This document shows, piece after piece, positions 46,686 to 61,600 of a DNA stretch of 64,000 nucleotides. Every line of letters begins with the position of its first letter. Within the stretch, counting starts at the first letter, position 1. The position numbers and the translations under genes are program-made. The stretch is taken from positions 43,733,706 to 43,797,705 of the forward strand of contig CM018046.1 in assembly GCA_008638375.1 (NCBI GenBank). The letters are read 5' to 3'. Below the pieces are notes generated by a model, which worked only from the letters and a program-made list of their open reading frames with translations, made no database searches and was not told the DNA's origin. This DNA is from Nyssa sinensis. Its lineage: Eukaryota > Streptophyta > Magnoliopsida > Cornales > Nyssaceae.

Positions 46686-49600
46686 GCATAAGTTTCAAAC
46701 CACTGATCCGAACCGAGTGCCGTAAGTTCGTGCAAGTCTATTTTATCATGTTTGAGGTGTTTGATGGGGTTTTGGGGTCGTTTGGTTGATATTCGGTGTT
46801 TAGGTCCGTCAAAACTCCAAAATGGGCCTTTTAGAGCAAAAACTTGCATAAGTTAAGAACCGATGATCCGAACCGAGTGCCGTAAGTTCGTGCAAGTCTT
46901 TTTAACATTTATGAGGTGTGTGATAGGTTTTTGAGATAGTTAGGCTGATATATGGCATTTTAGTCCGTCAAAATCTCAAAATGGGCCTTCTTGGAGCTGA
47001 AACTTGTAAAAGTTTCTAACCGGGCATTTTAGTCAAGTGCCGTAAGTTCGTGCAAGTCTATTTTATCATTTGTGAGGTATTTGATGGGGTTTCAGGTTCG
47101 ATAGGTCGATATCCGATGTTTTGGTTGGTTAAAACCCCCAAATGTGCCTTTTTAGAGCTGAAATTTGTAAAAGTTTCAAACCGGGAATTTTAGCCAAGTG
47201 TCGTAAGTTCGTGCAAGTCTATTTTATTATTTTTGAGGTGTGGGATGGGGTTTCGGGGTAGTTAGGCCGATATCCAGCATTTTGGTCCGTCAAAACCCCA
47301 AAATGGGCTTTCTTGGAGTTGAAACTTACAAAAGTTTCAAACCGAAAATTTTGGTCGAGTGTCGTAAGTTCGTGCAAGTTTATTTTATCATTTGTGAGGT
47401 GTGTGATGGGGTTTTGGGTTCGGTAGGCCGATATCCGGTGTTTTGGTTGGTCAAAACCCCCAAATAGGCCTTTTTGGAGCTAAAACTTACAAAAGTTTCA
47501 AACCGGGCATTTTTTGCCAAGTGTCTTAAGTTCGGGAAAGTTTATTTTATCATTTTTGAGGTATATGATGGGGTTTCGGTGTAGTTAGGCCAATATTCGG
47601 CATTTTGGTCTGTCAAGACCCCAAAATGGGCCTTCTTATAGCTGAAACTTGCAAAAGTTTCAAACCGGGCATTTTAGTCGAGTGCCATAAGCTCGTGCAA
47701 GTCTATTTTATCATTTGTGAGGTGTGTGATGGGGTTTCAGGGTCGGTAGGCCAATATCCGGTGTTTTGGTTGGTCAAAACCCCAAAATAGGCCTTTTTGG
47801 AGCTGAAACTTGCAAAAGTTTCAAACCGGGCATTTTAGTCGAGTGCTATAAATTTTTGCAAGTCTATTTTATCATTTTTGATGTGTGTGATGGGGTTTTG
47901 GCGTAGTTAGGCAAATATCCGGCATTTTGGTCCGTCAAAACCCCAAAATGGGCCTTCTTGGAGCTGAAACTTCTATAAGTTTCAAACCGGGCATCCGAAC
48001 TGATTGCCGTAAGTTTGTGCAAGTCTATTTTGTCATTTTTGAGGTGTGTGATGTGGTTTCGGGGTCGGTAGGCCGATATCCGATGTTTTGGTCGGTCAAA
48101 ATCCCAAAATGGGCCTTTTTGGAGCTGAAACTTGTAAAAGTTTCAAACCGGGCATTTTAGCCGAGTGTCGTAAGTTCGTGCTAGTCTATTTTATCATTTG
48201 TGAGGTGTGTGATGGGGTTTTGGTGTAGTTAGGCCAATATCCAGCATTTTGATCTAGCAAAACCCCAAAATGGGCCTTCTTGGAGCTGAAACTTGCATAA
48301 GTTTCAAACCGATGATCCGAACTGAGTGCCGTCAGTTTGTACATGTCTATTTTATCATTTATGAGATGTGTGATGGTGTTTCGGGGTCGGTAGGCCGATA
48401 TCTAGTGTTTGGGTCCGTCAAAACCCTAAAATGCGTCTTTTTGGAGCTGAAACTAACATAAGTTTCAAACTGGGCATCCGAACTGATTGTCGTAAGTTTG
48501 TGAAAGTCTATTTTGTCATTTGTGAGGTGTGTGATGTGGTTTCGGGGTCGGTAGGACAATATCTAGTGTTTTGGTCGGAGAAAACTCCAAAATAGGCCTT
48601 TTTGGAGCTGAAACTTGCAAAAGTTTCAAACCGGGCATTTTAGCCGAGTGTTGTAAGTTCGTGCAAGTCTATTTTATTATTTGTGTAGTGTGTGACGGGG
48701 TTTTAATGTATTTAGGCAAATATCCGGCATTTTGGTCCGTCAAAACCCAAAATGGGCCTTCTCGGAACTGAAACTTGCATAACTTTCAAACCGGTAATTC
48801 GAACCAAGTGCCATAAGTTTGTGCAAGTCTATTTTACCATTTATGAGGTGTGTGATGGGTTTCGGTGGCGGTAGGCCGATATCTGATTTTCTGGTCGATC
48901 AAAACCCCAAAATGGGCCTTTTTGGAGCTACAACTTGCATAAGTTTCAAACCGGAAATCTGAACTTATTGCCGTAAGTTTGTGCAAGTCTATTTGTCATT
49001 TGTGAGGTGTGTGATGTGGTTTTGGGGTCGGTAGGCTTATCCGGTGTTTTGGTTGGTCAAAACCCCAAAATAGGCCTTTTTAGAGCTGAAACTTACAAAA
49101 GTTTCAAACCGGGCATTTTAGCTGAGTGCCGTAACTTTGTGTAAATCTATTTTATCATTTGTGAGGTGTGTGATGGGGTTTCGGTGTAGTTAGGCCAATA
49201 TCCGGTATTTTGGTCCGTCAAAACCCCAAAATGGGCCTTCTTGGAGCTGAAACTTGCAGAAGTTTCAAACCGGTGATCCGAACCGAGTGCCGTAAGTTCG
49301 TGCAAGTATATTTGCTCATTTATGAGGAGTGCGATTGGGTTTCAGTGTAATTAGGCCAATATCCAACATTTTGGTCTGTCAAAACCCCAAAATAGGCCTT
49401 CTTGGAGCTGAAACTTACAAAAGTTTCAAACCGAGCATTTTAGTCGAGTGCCGTAAGTTCTTGCAAGTCTATTTTATCATTTGTGAGGTGTGTGATGGGG
49501 TTTCGGTGTAGTTAGGCAAATATTCGGCATTTTGGTTCGTCAAAACCCCAAAATGGGCCTTTTTGGAGCTCAAACTTGCATAAGTTTCAAACCGAGTATC

Positions 49601-52600
49601 TGAACTGATTGTCGTAAGTTTGTGCAAGTCTATTTTGTCATTTTTGAGGTGTGTGATAGAATTTTGGGGTAGTTAGGTTGATATCCAGCATTATGGTTCG
49701 TCAAAACCCCAAAATGAGTCTTTTTGGAGTTGAAACTTGGAAAATTTTCAAACCGGGCATTTTAGTCGAGTGCCGTAAGTTCGTGCAAATCTATTTTATC
49801 ATTTGTGAGGTGTGTGATGGGGTTTCGGTGTAGTTAGGCAAATATCCGACATTTTGGTCCATCAAAACCCCAAAATGAGCCTTCTTGGAGCTCAAACTTG
49901 CATAAGTTTCAGACCGGGCATCCGAAATGATTTTCTTAAGTTTGTGCAAGACTATTTTGTCATTTTTGCAGTGTGGGATGTGGTTTAGGGGAAGTTAGGC
50001 CGATATCCAGCATTTTGGTTAGTCAAAACCCCAAAATGGGCCTTTTTGGAGCTAAAACTTGTAAAAGTTTCAAACCGGGCATTTTAGCCGAGTGCTGTAA
50101 GTTCGTGCAAGTCTATTTTATCATTTGTGAGGTGTGTGATGGGGTTTTGGTGTATTTAGGCCAATATCCGGCATTTTGGTCCGGCAAAACCCCAAAATGG
50201 GCCTTCTTGGAGATGAAACTCTCATAAGCTTCAAACGAATGATCCGAACCGAGTGCCGTCAGTTCTTGCATGTCTATTTTATCATTTATGAGGTGTGTGA
50301 TGGGGTTTTGGGATTGGTAGGCCGATATTCGATGTTTGGGTCGGTCAAAACCCTAAAATGTTCCTTTTTAGAGCTGAAACTTGCATATGTTTCAAACCGG
50401 TGATCTGAACTAAGTGCCGTAAGTTCGTGCAAGTATATTTGATCATTTATGGGGAGCGTGATGGGGTTTCGGTGTAGTTAGGCCAATATCCGGCATTTTG
50501 GTCTTTCAAAAGCCCAAAATGGGCCTTCTTGGAGCTGAAACTTGCAAAAGTATCAAACCGGGCATTTTAGTCGAGTACTATAAGTTTGTGAAGGTCTATT
50601 TTATCATTTTTGAGGTGTGTGATATGGTTTCAGGGTCGGTAGGCCAATGTCCGGTGTTTTGGTCGGTCAAAACCCCAAAATGGGCCTTTTTGGAGCTAAA
50701 ACTTGCAAAAGTTTAAAACCGGGCATTTTAGCCGAGTGTCGTAAGTTCGTGCAAGTCTATTTTATCATTTTTGAGGTGTGTGATAGGGTTTTGGTGTAGT
50801 TAGGCAAATATCCGGCATTTTGGTCCGTCAAAACCCCAAAATAGGCCTTCTTGGATCTAAAACTTGCATAAGATTAAAACCGGGCATCCGAACTGATTGC
50901 CGTAAGTTTGTGCATGTCTATTTTGTCATTTATGAGGTGTGTGATGGGGTTTCGGGGGTGGTAGGCCCATATTTGGTGTTTTGGTCGATCAAAACCCCAA
51001 AATGGGGCTTTTTGAAGCTGAAACTTGCATAAGTTTCAAACCGGGCATCCGAACTGATTGCTGTAAGTTTGTGAAAGTCTATTTTATCATTTTTGAGGTG
51101 TGTGATCGGGTTTCAATCTTAGTAGGCCGATATCCGGTGTTTTAGTTGGTCAAAACTCCAAAAATGTGCCTTTTTGGAGCTGAAACTTGCAAAAGTTTCA
51201 AACCGGGAATTTTAGTCGAGGGTCGTAAGTTTGTGCAAGTCTATTTTATCATTTGTAAGGTGTGTGATGGGGTTTCGGTGTATTTAGGTAAATATCCGGC
51301 ATTTTGGTCGGTCAACACCCTAAAATGGGCCTTCTTGGAGCTGAAACTTGCATAAGTTTCAAACCGGTGATCCGAACCAAGTGTCATAAGTTCGTGCAAG
51401 TCTATTTTATTATTTATGAGGTGTGTGATTGGGTTTCGGGGACGGTAGGCTGATATCTGGAGATTTGGTATATCAAAACTCCAAAATGGGCCTTTTTGGA
51501 GCTGAAACTTGCATAAGTTTCAAACCGGGCATCCAAACTTATTGCCGTAAGTTTGTGCAAGTCAATTTTGTCATTTTTGAGGTATGTGATGTGGTTTTTG
51601 AGTTGTTAGGCCGATATCCAGTGTTTTGGTTGGTCAAAACCCAAAAATGGGCCTTTTTGGAGCTGAAACTTGCAACAGTTTCAAATTAGGCATTTTAGTC
51701 AAGTGCCGTGAATTTGTGCAAGTCTATTTTATAATTTGGGAGGTGTGTGATGGGGTTGCAGGGTTGGTAGGCTGATATCCAGTGTTTTGGTTGGTCAAAA
51801 CCACAAAATAGGCCTTTTTGGAGTTGAAACTTGCAAAAGTTTCAAACCGGGCATTTCAGTCGAGTGTCGTAACTTCGTGTAAGTCTATTTTAGCATTTGT
51901 GAGATGTGTGATGGGGTTTCGGTGTAGTTAGGCAAATATTTGGTATTTTGGTCCGTCAAAACCCCAAAATGAGCCTTCTTGGAGCTGAAACTTGCATAAG
52001 TTTCAAATCAATGATCCGAACCAAGTTTCATAAGTTCGTGCAAGTCTATTTTATCATTTATACTGTGTGTGATGGGGTTTCGGGGGCGATAGGCCTATAT
52101 CTGGTGTTTTGGTCGATCAAAACCCTAAAATAGGCCTTTTTGGAGTTGAAACTTGGATAAGTTTTAAACCGGCCATCCGAACTGATTGCTATAAGTTTGT
52201 GCAAGTCTATTTTGCCATTCTTGAGGTTTGTGATGTGTTTTCGGAGTCGGTAGGCTAATATCCGGTGTTTTGGTCTGTCAAAATCCTAAAATGGGCCTTT
52301 TTGGAGCTGAAACTTACAAAAGTTTCAAACCGAGAATTTTAGCCGAGTGCCGTAAGTTTGTGCAAGTCTATTTTATCATTTGTGAGGTGGGTGATGGGGT
52401 TTCAGTGTAGTTAGGCCAATATCCGACATTTTGGTCCGACAAAATCACAAATTGGGCCTTTTTGGAGCTGAAAGTTGCATAAGTTTCAAACCGGTGATCC
52501 GACCTGCGTGGCGTAAGTTCGTGCAAGTCTATTTGATCATTTATGTGGTGTGTGATTGGGTTTTAGTATAGTTAGGCCAATATCCAGCATTTTGGTCTGT

Positions 52601-55600
52601 CAAAACCCCAAAATGGGCCTTCTTGGAGCTGAAACTTGAAAAAGTTTCAAACCGGAAATTTTAGTCAAGTGTCGTAAGTTCATGCAAGTCTATTTTATCA
52701 TTTGTGAGGTGTGTGATGGGGTTTCGGGGTCAGTAGGCCAATATCCGATGTTTTGGTTGGTCAAAGCTCCAAAATGGGCCATTTTGGTGCTGAAACTTTC
52801 AAAAATTTCAAACTGGGCATTTTAGTCGAGTGTCGTAAGTTCGTGCAAGTCTATTTTATCATTTTTGTAGTGTGTGATGGGGTTTCGGTGTAGTTAGGCA
52901 AATATCTGACATTTTGGTCTGTCAAAACCTCAAAATGGGCCTTTTCGGAGCTGAAACTTGCATAAGTTTCAAATCGGTGATCCGAACCAAGTGTCATAAG
53001 TTCGTGCAAGTCTTTTTTATCATTTACGAGGTGTGTGATGGGGTTTCGGGGGCGGTAGGCTGATATCTGGTGCTTTGGTCGGTGAAAACCCCAAAATGGA
53101 CCTTTTTTGGAGCTGAAACTTGCATAAGTTTCAAATCGGGCATCTGAATTGATTGCTGTAAGTTTGTGAAAGTCTATTTTATCATTTGTGAGGTTTTTGA
53201 TTGGGTTTCAGGCTCGGTAGGCCGATATCCGGTGTTTTGGTTGGTCAAAACTCTAAAAATGTGCCTTTTGGAGCTGAAACTTGCAAAAGTTTCAAACCGG
53301 GCATTTTAGTCGAGTGCCGTAAGTTCGTGCAAGTCTATTTTATCATTTGTGAGGTGTGTGATGGGGTTTTGGTGTAGTTAGGTAAATATCCGGCATTTTG
53401 GTCTGTCAAAACCCCAAAATTGGCCTTCTTGGAGCTGAAACTTGCATAAGTTTCAAACCGGTGATCCGAACCAAGTGTCATAAGTTCATGCAAGTCTATT
53501 TTATTATTTATGAGGTGTGTGATTGGGTTTCAGGGGCTGTAGGCTGATATCTGGAGATTGGTCGATCAAAACCCCAAAATAGGCCTTTTTAGAGATGAAA
53601 CTTGCATAAGTTTCAAACCAGGCATCCAAACTTATTGCCGTAAGTTTGTGCAAGTCAATTTTGTCATTTGTGAGGTGTGTGATGTGGTTTTGGGGTTGGT
53701 AGGCCGATATCCGATGTTTTGGTTGGTCAAAACCCCAAAATGGGTCTTTTTGGAGCTGAAACTTTCAAAAGTTTCAAACCGAGCATTTTAGCCGAGTGCC
53801 GTAAGTTCGTGTAAGTTTATTTTATCATTTGCGAGTTTGTGATGGGGTTTCGATGTAGTTAGGCCAATATCTGACATTTTGGTCCATCAAAGCCCCAAAA
53901 TAGGCCTTCTTAGAGCTGAAACTATCATAAGTTTCTAACCGGTGATCCGAACCGAGTGCCGTAAGTTCGTGCAAGTCTATTTGATCATTTATGAGGTGTG
54001 TGATGAGGTTTTGGTATAGCTAGGCCAATATCCAGAATTTTGGTCTGTCAAACCACAAAATGGGCCTTCTTGGAGCTAAAACTTGCAAAAGTTTCAAACC
54101 GGGCATCTTAGTCAAGTGCCGTAAGTTCGTGCATGTGTATTTTATCATTTTTGAGCTGTGTGATGGGGATTTGGGGTCAGTAGGCCGATATCCGGTGTTT
54201 TGGTTGGTCAAAACCTCCAAGTGGTCTATTTTGGAGCTGAAACTTACAAAAGTTTCAAACCGGGTATTTTAGCCTAGTGCCGTAAGTTCGTACAAGTCTA
54301 TTTTATCATTTTTAAGGTCTGTGATGGGTTTTCGATGTATTTAGGCCAATATCCAGCATTTTGGTCCTGCAAAACCCTAAAATGGACCTTCTTGGAGCTG
54401 AAACTTGCATAAGTTTCAAACCGGTGATCTGAACCGAGTGCCGTCAGTTCGTGCATGTCTATTTTATCATTTATAAGGTGTGTGATGGGATTTCTAGGTC
54501 GTTAGGCTGATATATGGTGTTTGGGTCTATCAAAACCCTAAAATGGGCCTCTTTGGAGCTGAAACTTGTATAAGTTTCAAACTGGACATCCGAACTGATT
54601 GCCGTAAGTTCGTGCAAGTCTATTTTGTCATTTGTGAGGCTTGTGATGTGGTTTTGTGGTCGGTAGGCCGATATCCGATGTTTTGGTCTGTCAAAACCCC
54701 AAAATGGGCCTTTTTAGAGTTGAAACTTGCAAATGTTTCAAACCGAGCATTTTAGTCGAGTGCCGTAAGTTTGTGCAAGTCTATTTTATCATTTTTGAGG
54801 TATGTGATGGAGTTTCGGTGTAGTTAGGCAAATATCCGGCATTTCGGTCCTTCAAAACCCCAAAATGGGCTTTCTCGGAGCTGAAACTTGCATAAGTTTC
54901 AAACCGATGAGCCGAACCAAGTGCCATAAGTTCGTGCAAATATATTTTATCATTTATAAGGTGTGTGATGGGGTTTCGGGGGTGGTAGGCCGATATATGG
55001 TGTTTTGGTCCATCAAAACCCCAAAATGGGCTTTTTTGGAGCTGAAACTTGCATAAGTTTCAAACTGGGCATCTGAACTAATTGCCGTAAGTTTGTGCAA
55101 GTCTATTCTATCATTTGTGAGGTGTGTGATGTGGTTTTGGGGTTGGTAGGCCGATATCCGGTGTTTTGGTTGGTCAAAACCCCAAAATGGGCCTTTTTAG
55201 TGCTGAAACTTGTAAAAGTTTCAAACCGAGCATTTTAGTCGAGTGCCGTAAGTTCGTGCAAGTCTATTTTATCATTTTTGAGGTGTGTGATTTGGTTTCA
55301 GGGTTGGTAGGCCGATATCCGGTGTTTTGGTTGGTCAAAACCACTAAATGAGCCTTTTTGGAATTGAAACTTGCAAAAGTTTGAAACCAGGCATTTTAGC
55401 CAAGTGCTGTAAATTCGTGCAAGTCTATTTTATTTTTTTTGAGGTGTGTGATGGGGTTTCGGGGTAGTTAGGCCGATATCCAGTATTTTGGTCCGTCAAA
55501 ACCCCAAAATGGGCTTCTTTCGAGCTGAAACTTACAAAAGTTTCAAACCGGGCATTTTAGTCGAGTGCCATGCGTTCATGCAAGTTTATTTTATCATTTT

Positions 55601-58600
55601 TGAGGTAGGTGATGGGGTTTCGGTGCTGTTAGGCAAATATCCGGCATTTTGGTCGGTCAAAACCCCAAAATGGGCCTTCTTGGAGCTAAAACTTGCATAT
55701 GTTTCAAACCGGTGATCCGAACCAAGTGCCATAAGTTTGTGCAAGTCTATTTTATCGTTTATGAGGTGTGTAATGGAGTTTCAGGGATGGTAGGCCGATA
55801 TCTGGTGTTTTGGTCAATCAAAACCCTAAAATGGGCCTTTTCGAAGCTGAAACTTGCATAAGTTTCAAACCGGGCATCCGAACTGATTGCCGTAATTTTG
55901 TGAAAGTCTATTTTGTCATTTTTAAGGTGTGTGATGTGGTTTTGGGGTCGGTAGGCCGATATCCGATGTTTGGGTTGGTCAAAACCCCAAAATGGACTTT
56001 TCTGGAGCTGAAACTTGCAAAAGTTTCATACCGGGCATTTTAGCCGAGTGCCATAAGTTTGTGCAAGTCTATTTTATCATTTGTGAGGTCTGTTATGAGG
56101 TTTCGGTGCAGTTAGGACAATATCCGGCATTTTGGTCATTCAAAACCCTAAAATAGGCCTTCTTGGAGCTGAAACTTGCATAAGTTTCAAACCGGTGATC
56201 CGAACCAAGTGCCGTAAGTTCATGCAAGTCTATTTGATCATTTATGCGGTGTGTGATGGGGTTTCGGTTTAGTTAGGCCAATATTCAACATTTTGGTCTA
56301 TCAAAACCCCAAAAATAGGCCTTCTTGGAGCAGAAACTTGCAAAAGTTTTAAACTGGGCATTTTAGTCGAGTGTCGTAAATTTTTACAAGTCTATTTTAT
56401 CATTTAGGAGGTGTGTGATGGGGTTGCAGGTTCGATAGGCTGATATCTAGTGTTTTGGTCGGTCAAAACCCCAAAATGGGCCTTTTTGGAGCTGAAACTT
56501 GCAAAAGTTTCAAACTGGGCATTTTAGTCAAGTGTCGTAACTTCATGTAAGTCTATTTTAGCATTTGTGAGATGTGTGATGGGGTTTCGGTGTAGTTAGG
56601 CAAATATCTGGCATTTTGGTCCGTCAAAACCCCAAAATGAGCCTTCTTGGAGCTGAAACTTGCATAAGTTTCAAACCAGTGATCCGAACCAAGTGTCATA
56701 AGTTCGTGCAATTCTATTTTATCATTTATACGGTGTGTGATGGGGTTTCGGGGGCGGTAGGCCGATATCCGGTATTTTGGTCCATCAAAACCCCAAAATA
56801 GCCCTTCTTGGAGCTGAAACTTGCAAAAGTTTCAAACCGGTGATCCGAACCGAGTGCCGCAAGTTTGTGCAAGTATATTTGATCATTTATGAGGAGTGCG
56901 ATGGGGTTTCGGTGTAATTAGGCCAATATCCAACATTTTGGTTTGTCGAAACCCCAAAATGGGCCTTCTTGGAGGTGAAACTTACAAAAGTTTCAAACCG
57001 GGCATTTTAGTCGAGTGCCGTAAGTTCTTGCAAGTCTATTTTATCATTTGTGAGGTGTGTGATGGGGTTTCGGTGTAGTTAGGCAAATATTTGGCATTTT
57101 GGTTCGTCAAAACCCCAAAATGGGCCTTCTTGGAGCTGAAACTTGCATAAGTTTCAAACCGGGTATCCGAACTGATTGCCGTAAGTTTGTGCAAGTCTAT
57201 TTTGTCAGTTTTGGGGTGTGTGATGTGGTTTCGGGGTTGGTAGGCGGTTATCCGATGTTTTGGTCGGTCAAAACCCCAAAATGGGCCTTTTTAGAGCTGA
57301 AACTTGCAAAAGTTTCAAACTGGGCATTTTAGCCGAGTGCCGTAAGTTCGTGCAAGTCTATTTTATCATTTGTGAGGTGTATGATGGACTTTAATTTTAG
57401 TTAGGCCAATAGCCAGCATTGTGGTCCTGCAAAACTCCAAAATCGGCCTTCTTGGAGCTAAAACTTGCATAAGTTTCAAACCGGTGATCTAAATCGAGTG
57501 CCGTAAGTTTGTGCAAGTCTATTTGATCATTTATGAGGCATTTGATGGGGTTTTGGTGTAGTTATGCCAATATCCGACATTTTAGTATGTCAAAACCCCA
57601 AAATGGGCCTTATTGGATCTGAAACTTGCAAAAGTCTTAAACCGGGCATTTTAGTTGAGTGCTGTAAGTTCATGCAAGTCTATTTTATCATTTGTGAGGT
57701 GTGTGATGGAGTTTTGGTGTAGTTAGGCCAATATCCAGTATTTTGGTCCTTCAAAACCCCAAAATGGGCCTTCTTGAAGCTGAAACTTGTATAAGTTTCA
57801 AACCGGTGATCCGAACCGAGTGCCGTAAGTTTGTGCAAGTCTATTTGATCATTTATGAGGAGTGTGATGGAGTTTCAGTGTAATTAGGCCAATATCCAGC
57901 ATTTGGGTCTGTCAAAACCCCAAAATGGGCCTTATTGAAGCTGAAACTTGCAAAAGTTTCAAACCTGGCATTTTAGTCGGGTGCCGTAAGTTCGTGCAAG
58001 TTTATTTTATAATTCTTGAGGCGTGTGATTTGGTTTCAAGGTTGATAGGCTGTTATCCAGTGTTTTGGTTGGTCAAAAGCCCCAAATTGGCCTCTTTGGA
58101 ATTCAAACTTGCAAAAGTTTCAAACCGGGCATTTTAGCCAAGTGCCGTAAGTTCGTGCAAGTCTATTTCATCTTTTTTCAGGTGTGTGATGGGGTTTTGG
58201 GGTAGTTAGGCCGATATCCAATATTTTTGTCCGTCAAAACCCCAAAATGGGTCTTCTTTGAGCTGAAACTTGAAAAAGTTTATAACCGGGCATTTTTTTC
58301 GAGTGCCATAAGTTTGTGCAAGTTTATTTTATCATTTGTGAGGTGTGTGATGGGGTTTCAGTGTTGTGAGGCAAATATCCGGCATTTTGGTCTGTCAAAA
58401 CCCCAAAATGGGCCTTCTCGGAACTAAAACTTGCATAAGTTTCAAACCGGTGATTCGAACCAAGTGCTAAAAGTTTGTGCAAGTCTATTTTATCATTTAT
58501 GAGGTGTGTAATGGGTTTCGGGGGCGGTAGGCCAATATCTGGTGTTTTGGTCGATCAAAACCCCGAAACGGGCCTTTCTAGAGTTGAAACTTGCATAAGT

Positions 58601-61600
58601 CTCAAACCGGGCATCCGAACTGATTGTTGTAAGTTTTTAAAAGTTTATTTTTTCATTTGTGAGGTGTGTGATGTGGTTTTGGGGTTGGTAGGTCGATATC
58701 CTGTGTTTTGGTTGGTCAAAACACCAAAATGGGCCTTTTTGGAGCTGAAACTTGCAAAAGTTTTAAACCGGGCATTTTAGCCGTGTGCCGTAAGTTCGTG
58801 CAAGTGTATTTTGTCATTTGTGAGGTGTGTGATGGGGTTTCGGGATAGTTAGGCTGATATCTAGCATTTTGGTCCTTCAAAACCCCAAAATGGGCCTTTT
58901 CGGAACAAAAACTTGCATAAGTTTCAAATCGGGCATCCGAACCGAGTGTCGTAAGTTTGTGCAAGTCTATTTTATCATTTTTGAGGTATGTGATGGGGTT
59001 TCGGTGTAGTTAGGCCAATATCTGACATTTTGGTCCGCAAAACTCCAAAATGGGCCTTCTCGAAGCTGAAACTTGCATAAGTTTCAAACCGGTGATCCGA
59101 ACCGAGTGCCATAACTTTGTGCAAGTCTATTTGATCATTTATGAGGTGTGTGATGGGGTTTCGATGTATTTAGGCCAATATCTGACATTTTGATATGTCA
59201 AAACCCCAAAATAGGCCTTCTTGGAGCTGAAACTTGCAAAAGTTTCAAACCGGGCGTTTTGTTCGAGTGTCGTCAGTTTGTGCAAGTCTATTTTATCATT
59301 TTTGAGGTTTGTGATGGGGTTTCGGGGTCGGTAGGCCGATATATGGTGTTTTGGTTGGTAAAAACCACAAAACGGACCTTTTTGGAGCTGAAACTTGCAA
59401 TAGTTTCAAACCAGGCATTTTAGTCGAGTGTTGTAAGTTCGTGTAAGTCTATTGTATCATTTGTGAGGTGTGTGATGGGGTTTCGGTATAGTTGGGTAAA
59501 TATCCAGCATTTTGGTCCATCAAAATCCCAAAATGGGCCTTCTTGGACCTGAAACTTGCAGAAGTTTCAAACCGGTGATCTGAACCAAGTGTCATAAGTT
59601 CATGCAAGTCTATTTTATCATTTATGCAGTGTGTGGTGGCGTTTCGGGGGCGGTAGGCGGATATTTGGTGTTTTGGTCTATCAAAACCCCAAATAGGCCT
59701 TTTCGGAGCAAAAACTTGCATAAGTTTCAAATCGGGCATCCGAACTGATTGCCGTAAGTTTGTGCAAGTCTATTTTATCATTTTTGAGGTGTGTATGTGG
59801 TTTCAGGGTCGTTAGGCCAATATCTGGTGTTTTGGTCAGTCAAAACCCCAAAATGGGCCTTTTTGGAGCTAAAACTTACAAAAGTTTCAAACTGGGCATA
59901 TTAGACGAGTGTCGTAAGTTCGTGCAAGTCTATTTTTTCATTTGTGAGGTGTGTGATGGGGTTTCGGTGTAGTTAGGCCAATATTCGACATTTTGGTCTG
60001 ACAAAACCCCAAAATAGGCCTTTTTGGTGCTGAAACTTGCATAAGTTTCAAACGGGTGATCCGAACCGAGTGCCGTAAGTTTGTGCAAGTCTATTTGATT
60101 ATTTATGAGGTGTGTGATGGGGTTTTGGTATAGTTAGGCCAATATCCAGCATTTTGGTCTGTCAAAACCCCAAAATGGGCCTTCTTGGAGTTGAAACTTG
60201 CAAAAGATTCAAACCGGGCATTTTACTCATGTGTTGTAAGTTCATGCAAGTCTATTTTATCATTTGTGAGGTGTGTGATGGGGTTTCGGGGTCGGTAGGC
60301 TGATATCCAGTGTTTTGGTAGGTCAAAACTCCAAAATGGGCCTTTTTGGGGCTGAAACTTGTAAAAGTTTCAAACCGGGCATTTAGTCGAGTGCCATAAG
60401 TTCGTGCAAGTCTATTTTATCATTTTCATGGTGTATAATGGGGTTTCGGTGTAGTTAGGCAAATATCTGACATTTTGGTTCGTCAAAACCCCAAAATGGG
60501 CCTTCTTAGAGCTGAAACTTGCATAAGTTTCAAACCGGTGATCCGAACCAAGTGTTCATAAGTTCGTGCAAGTCTTTTTTATCATTTATGATGTGTGTAA
60601 TGGGGTTTTGGGGGCGGTAGGCTGATATATGGTGTTTTGATCGATCAAAATCCCAAAATGGGCCTTTTGGAGCTGAAACTTGTATAAGTTTCAAACCAGG
60701 CATCCGAACTGATTGTCGTAAGTTTGAGTAAGTCTATTTTGTAATTTTTGAGGTGTGTGATGTGGTTTTGGGGTCAGTAAGCCGATATCTGGTGTTTTGG
60801 TTGGTCTAAACCCCAAAATGAGCCTTTTTGAAGCTGAAACTTGCAAAAGTTTTAAACCGGGCATTTTAGCCGAGTGTCGTAATTTTGTGCAAGTCTATTT
60901 TATCATTTTTGAGGTGTGTGATGGGGTTTCGGTGTAGTTAGGCCAATATCCAGAATTTGGGTCCATCAAAGCCCCAAAATGGGCCTTCTAGGAACCGAAA
61001 CTTGGATAAGTTTCAAACAGATGATCTAAACCGAGTGTCGTAAGCTCGTGCAAGTCTATTTGATCATTTATGAGTTGTGTGATAGGGTTTCGGTGTATTT
61101 AGGCCAATATCCGGCATTTTGGTCTGTCAAAACCCCAAAATGGGCCGTGTTGGAGCTGAAACTTGCAAAAGCTTCAAATCGGGCATTTTTGTCGAGTGCC
61201 GTAAGTTCGTGTAAGTCTATTTTATCATTTGTGAGGTGTGTGATGGGCTTTCAGGGTCGGTAGGCGATATCCCATGTTTCGGTTGGTCAAAACCCCCAAA
61301 TGGGCCTTTTTGGAGCTGAAACTTGCAAAAGTTTCAAACCGGGCATTTTAGCCGAGTGTCGTAAGTTCGTGCAAGTCTATTTTATCATTTTTGAGGTGTG
61401 TGATGCGTTTCGGGGTAGGTAGGTCGATATCCAGCATTTTGGTCTGTCAAAACTCCAAAATGGGCCTTCTTGGAGCTGAAACTTGTAAAAGTTTCAAACC
61501 AGGCATTTTAGTCGAGTGTTGTAAGTTCGTGAAAGTCTATTTTATCATTTTTAAGGTGTGTGATGGGGTTTCAGGTTCGGTTGGCCGATATCCGGTGTTT

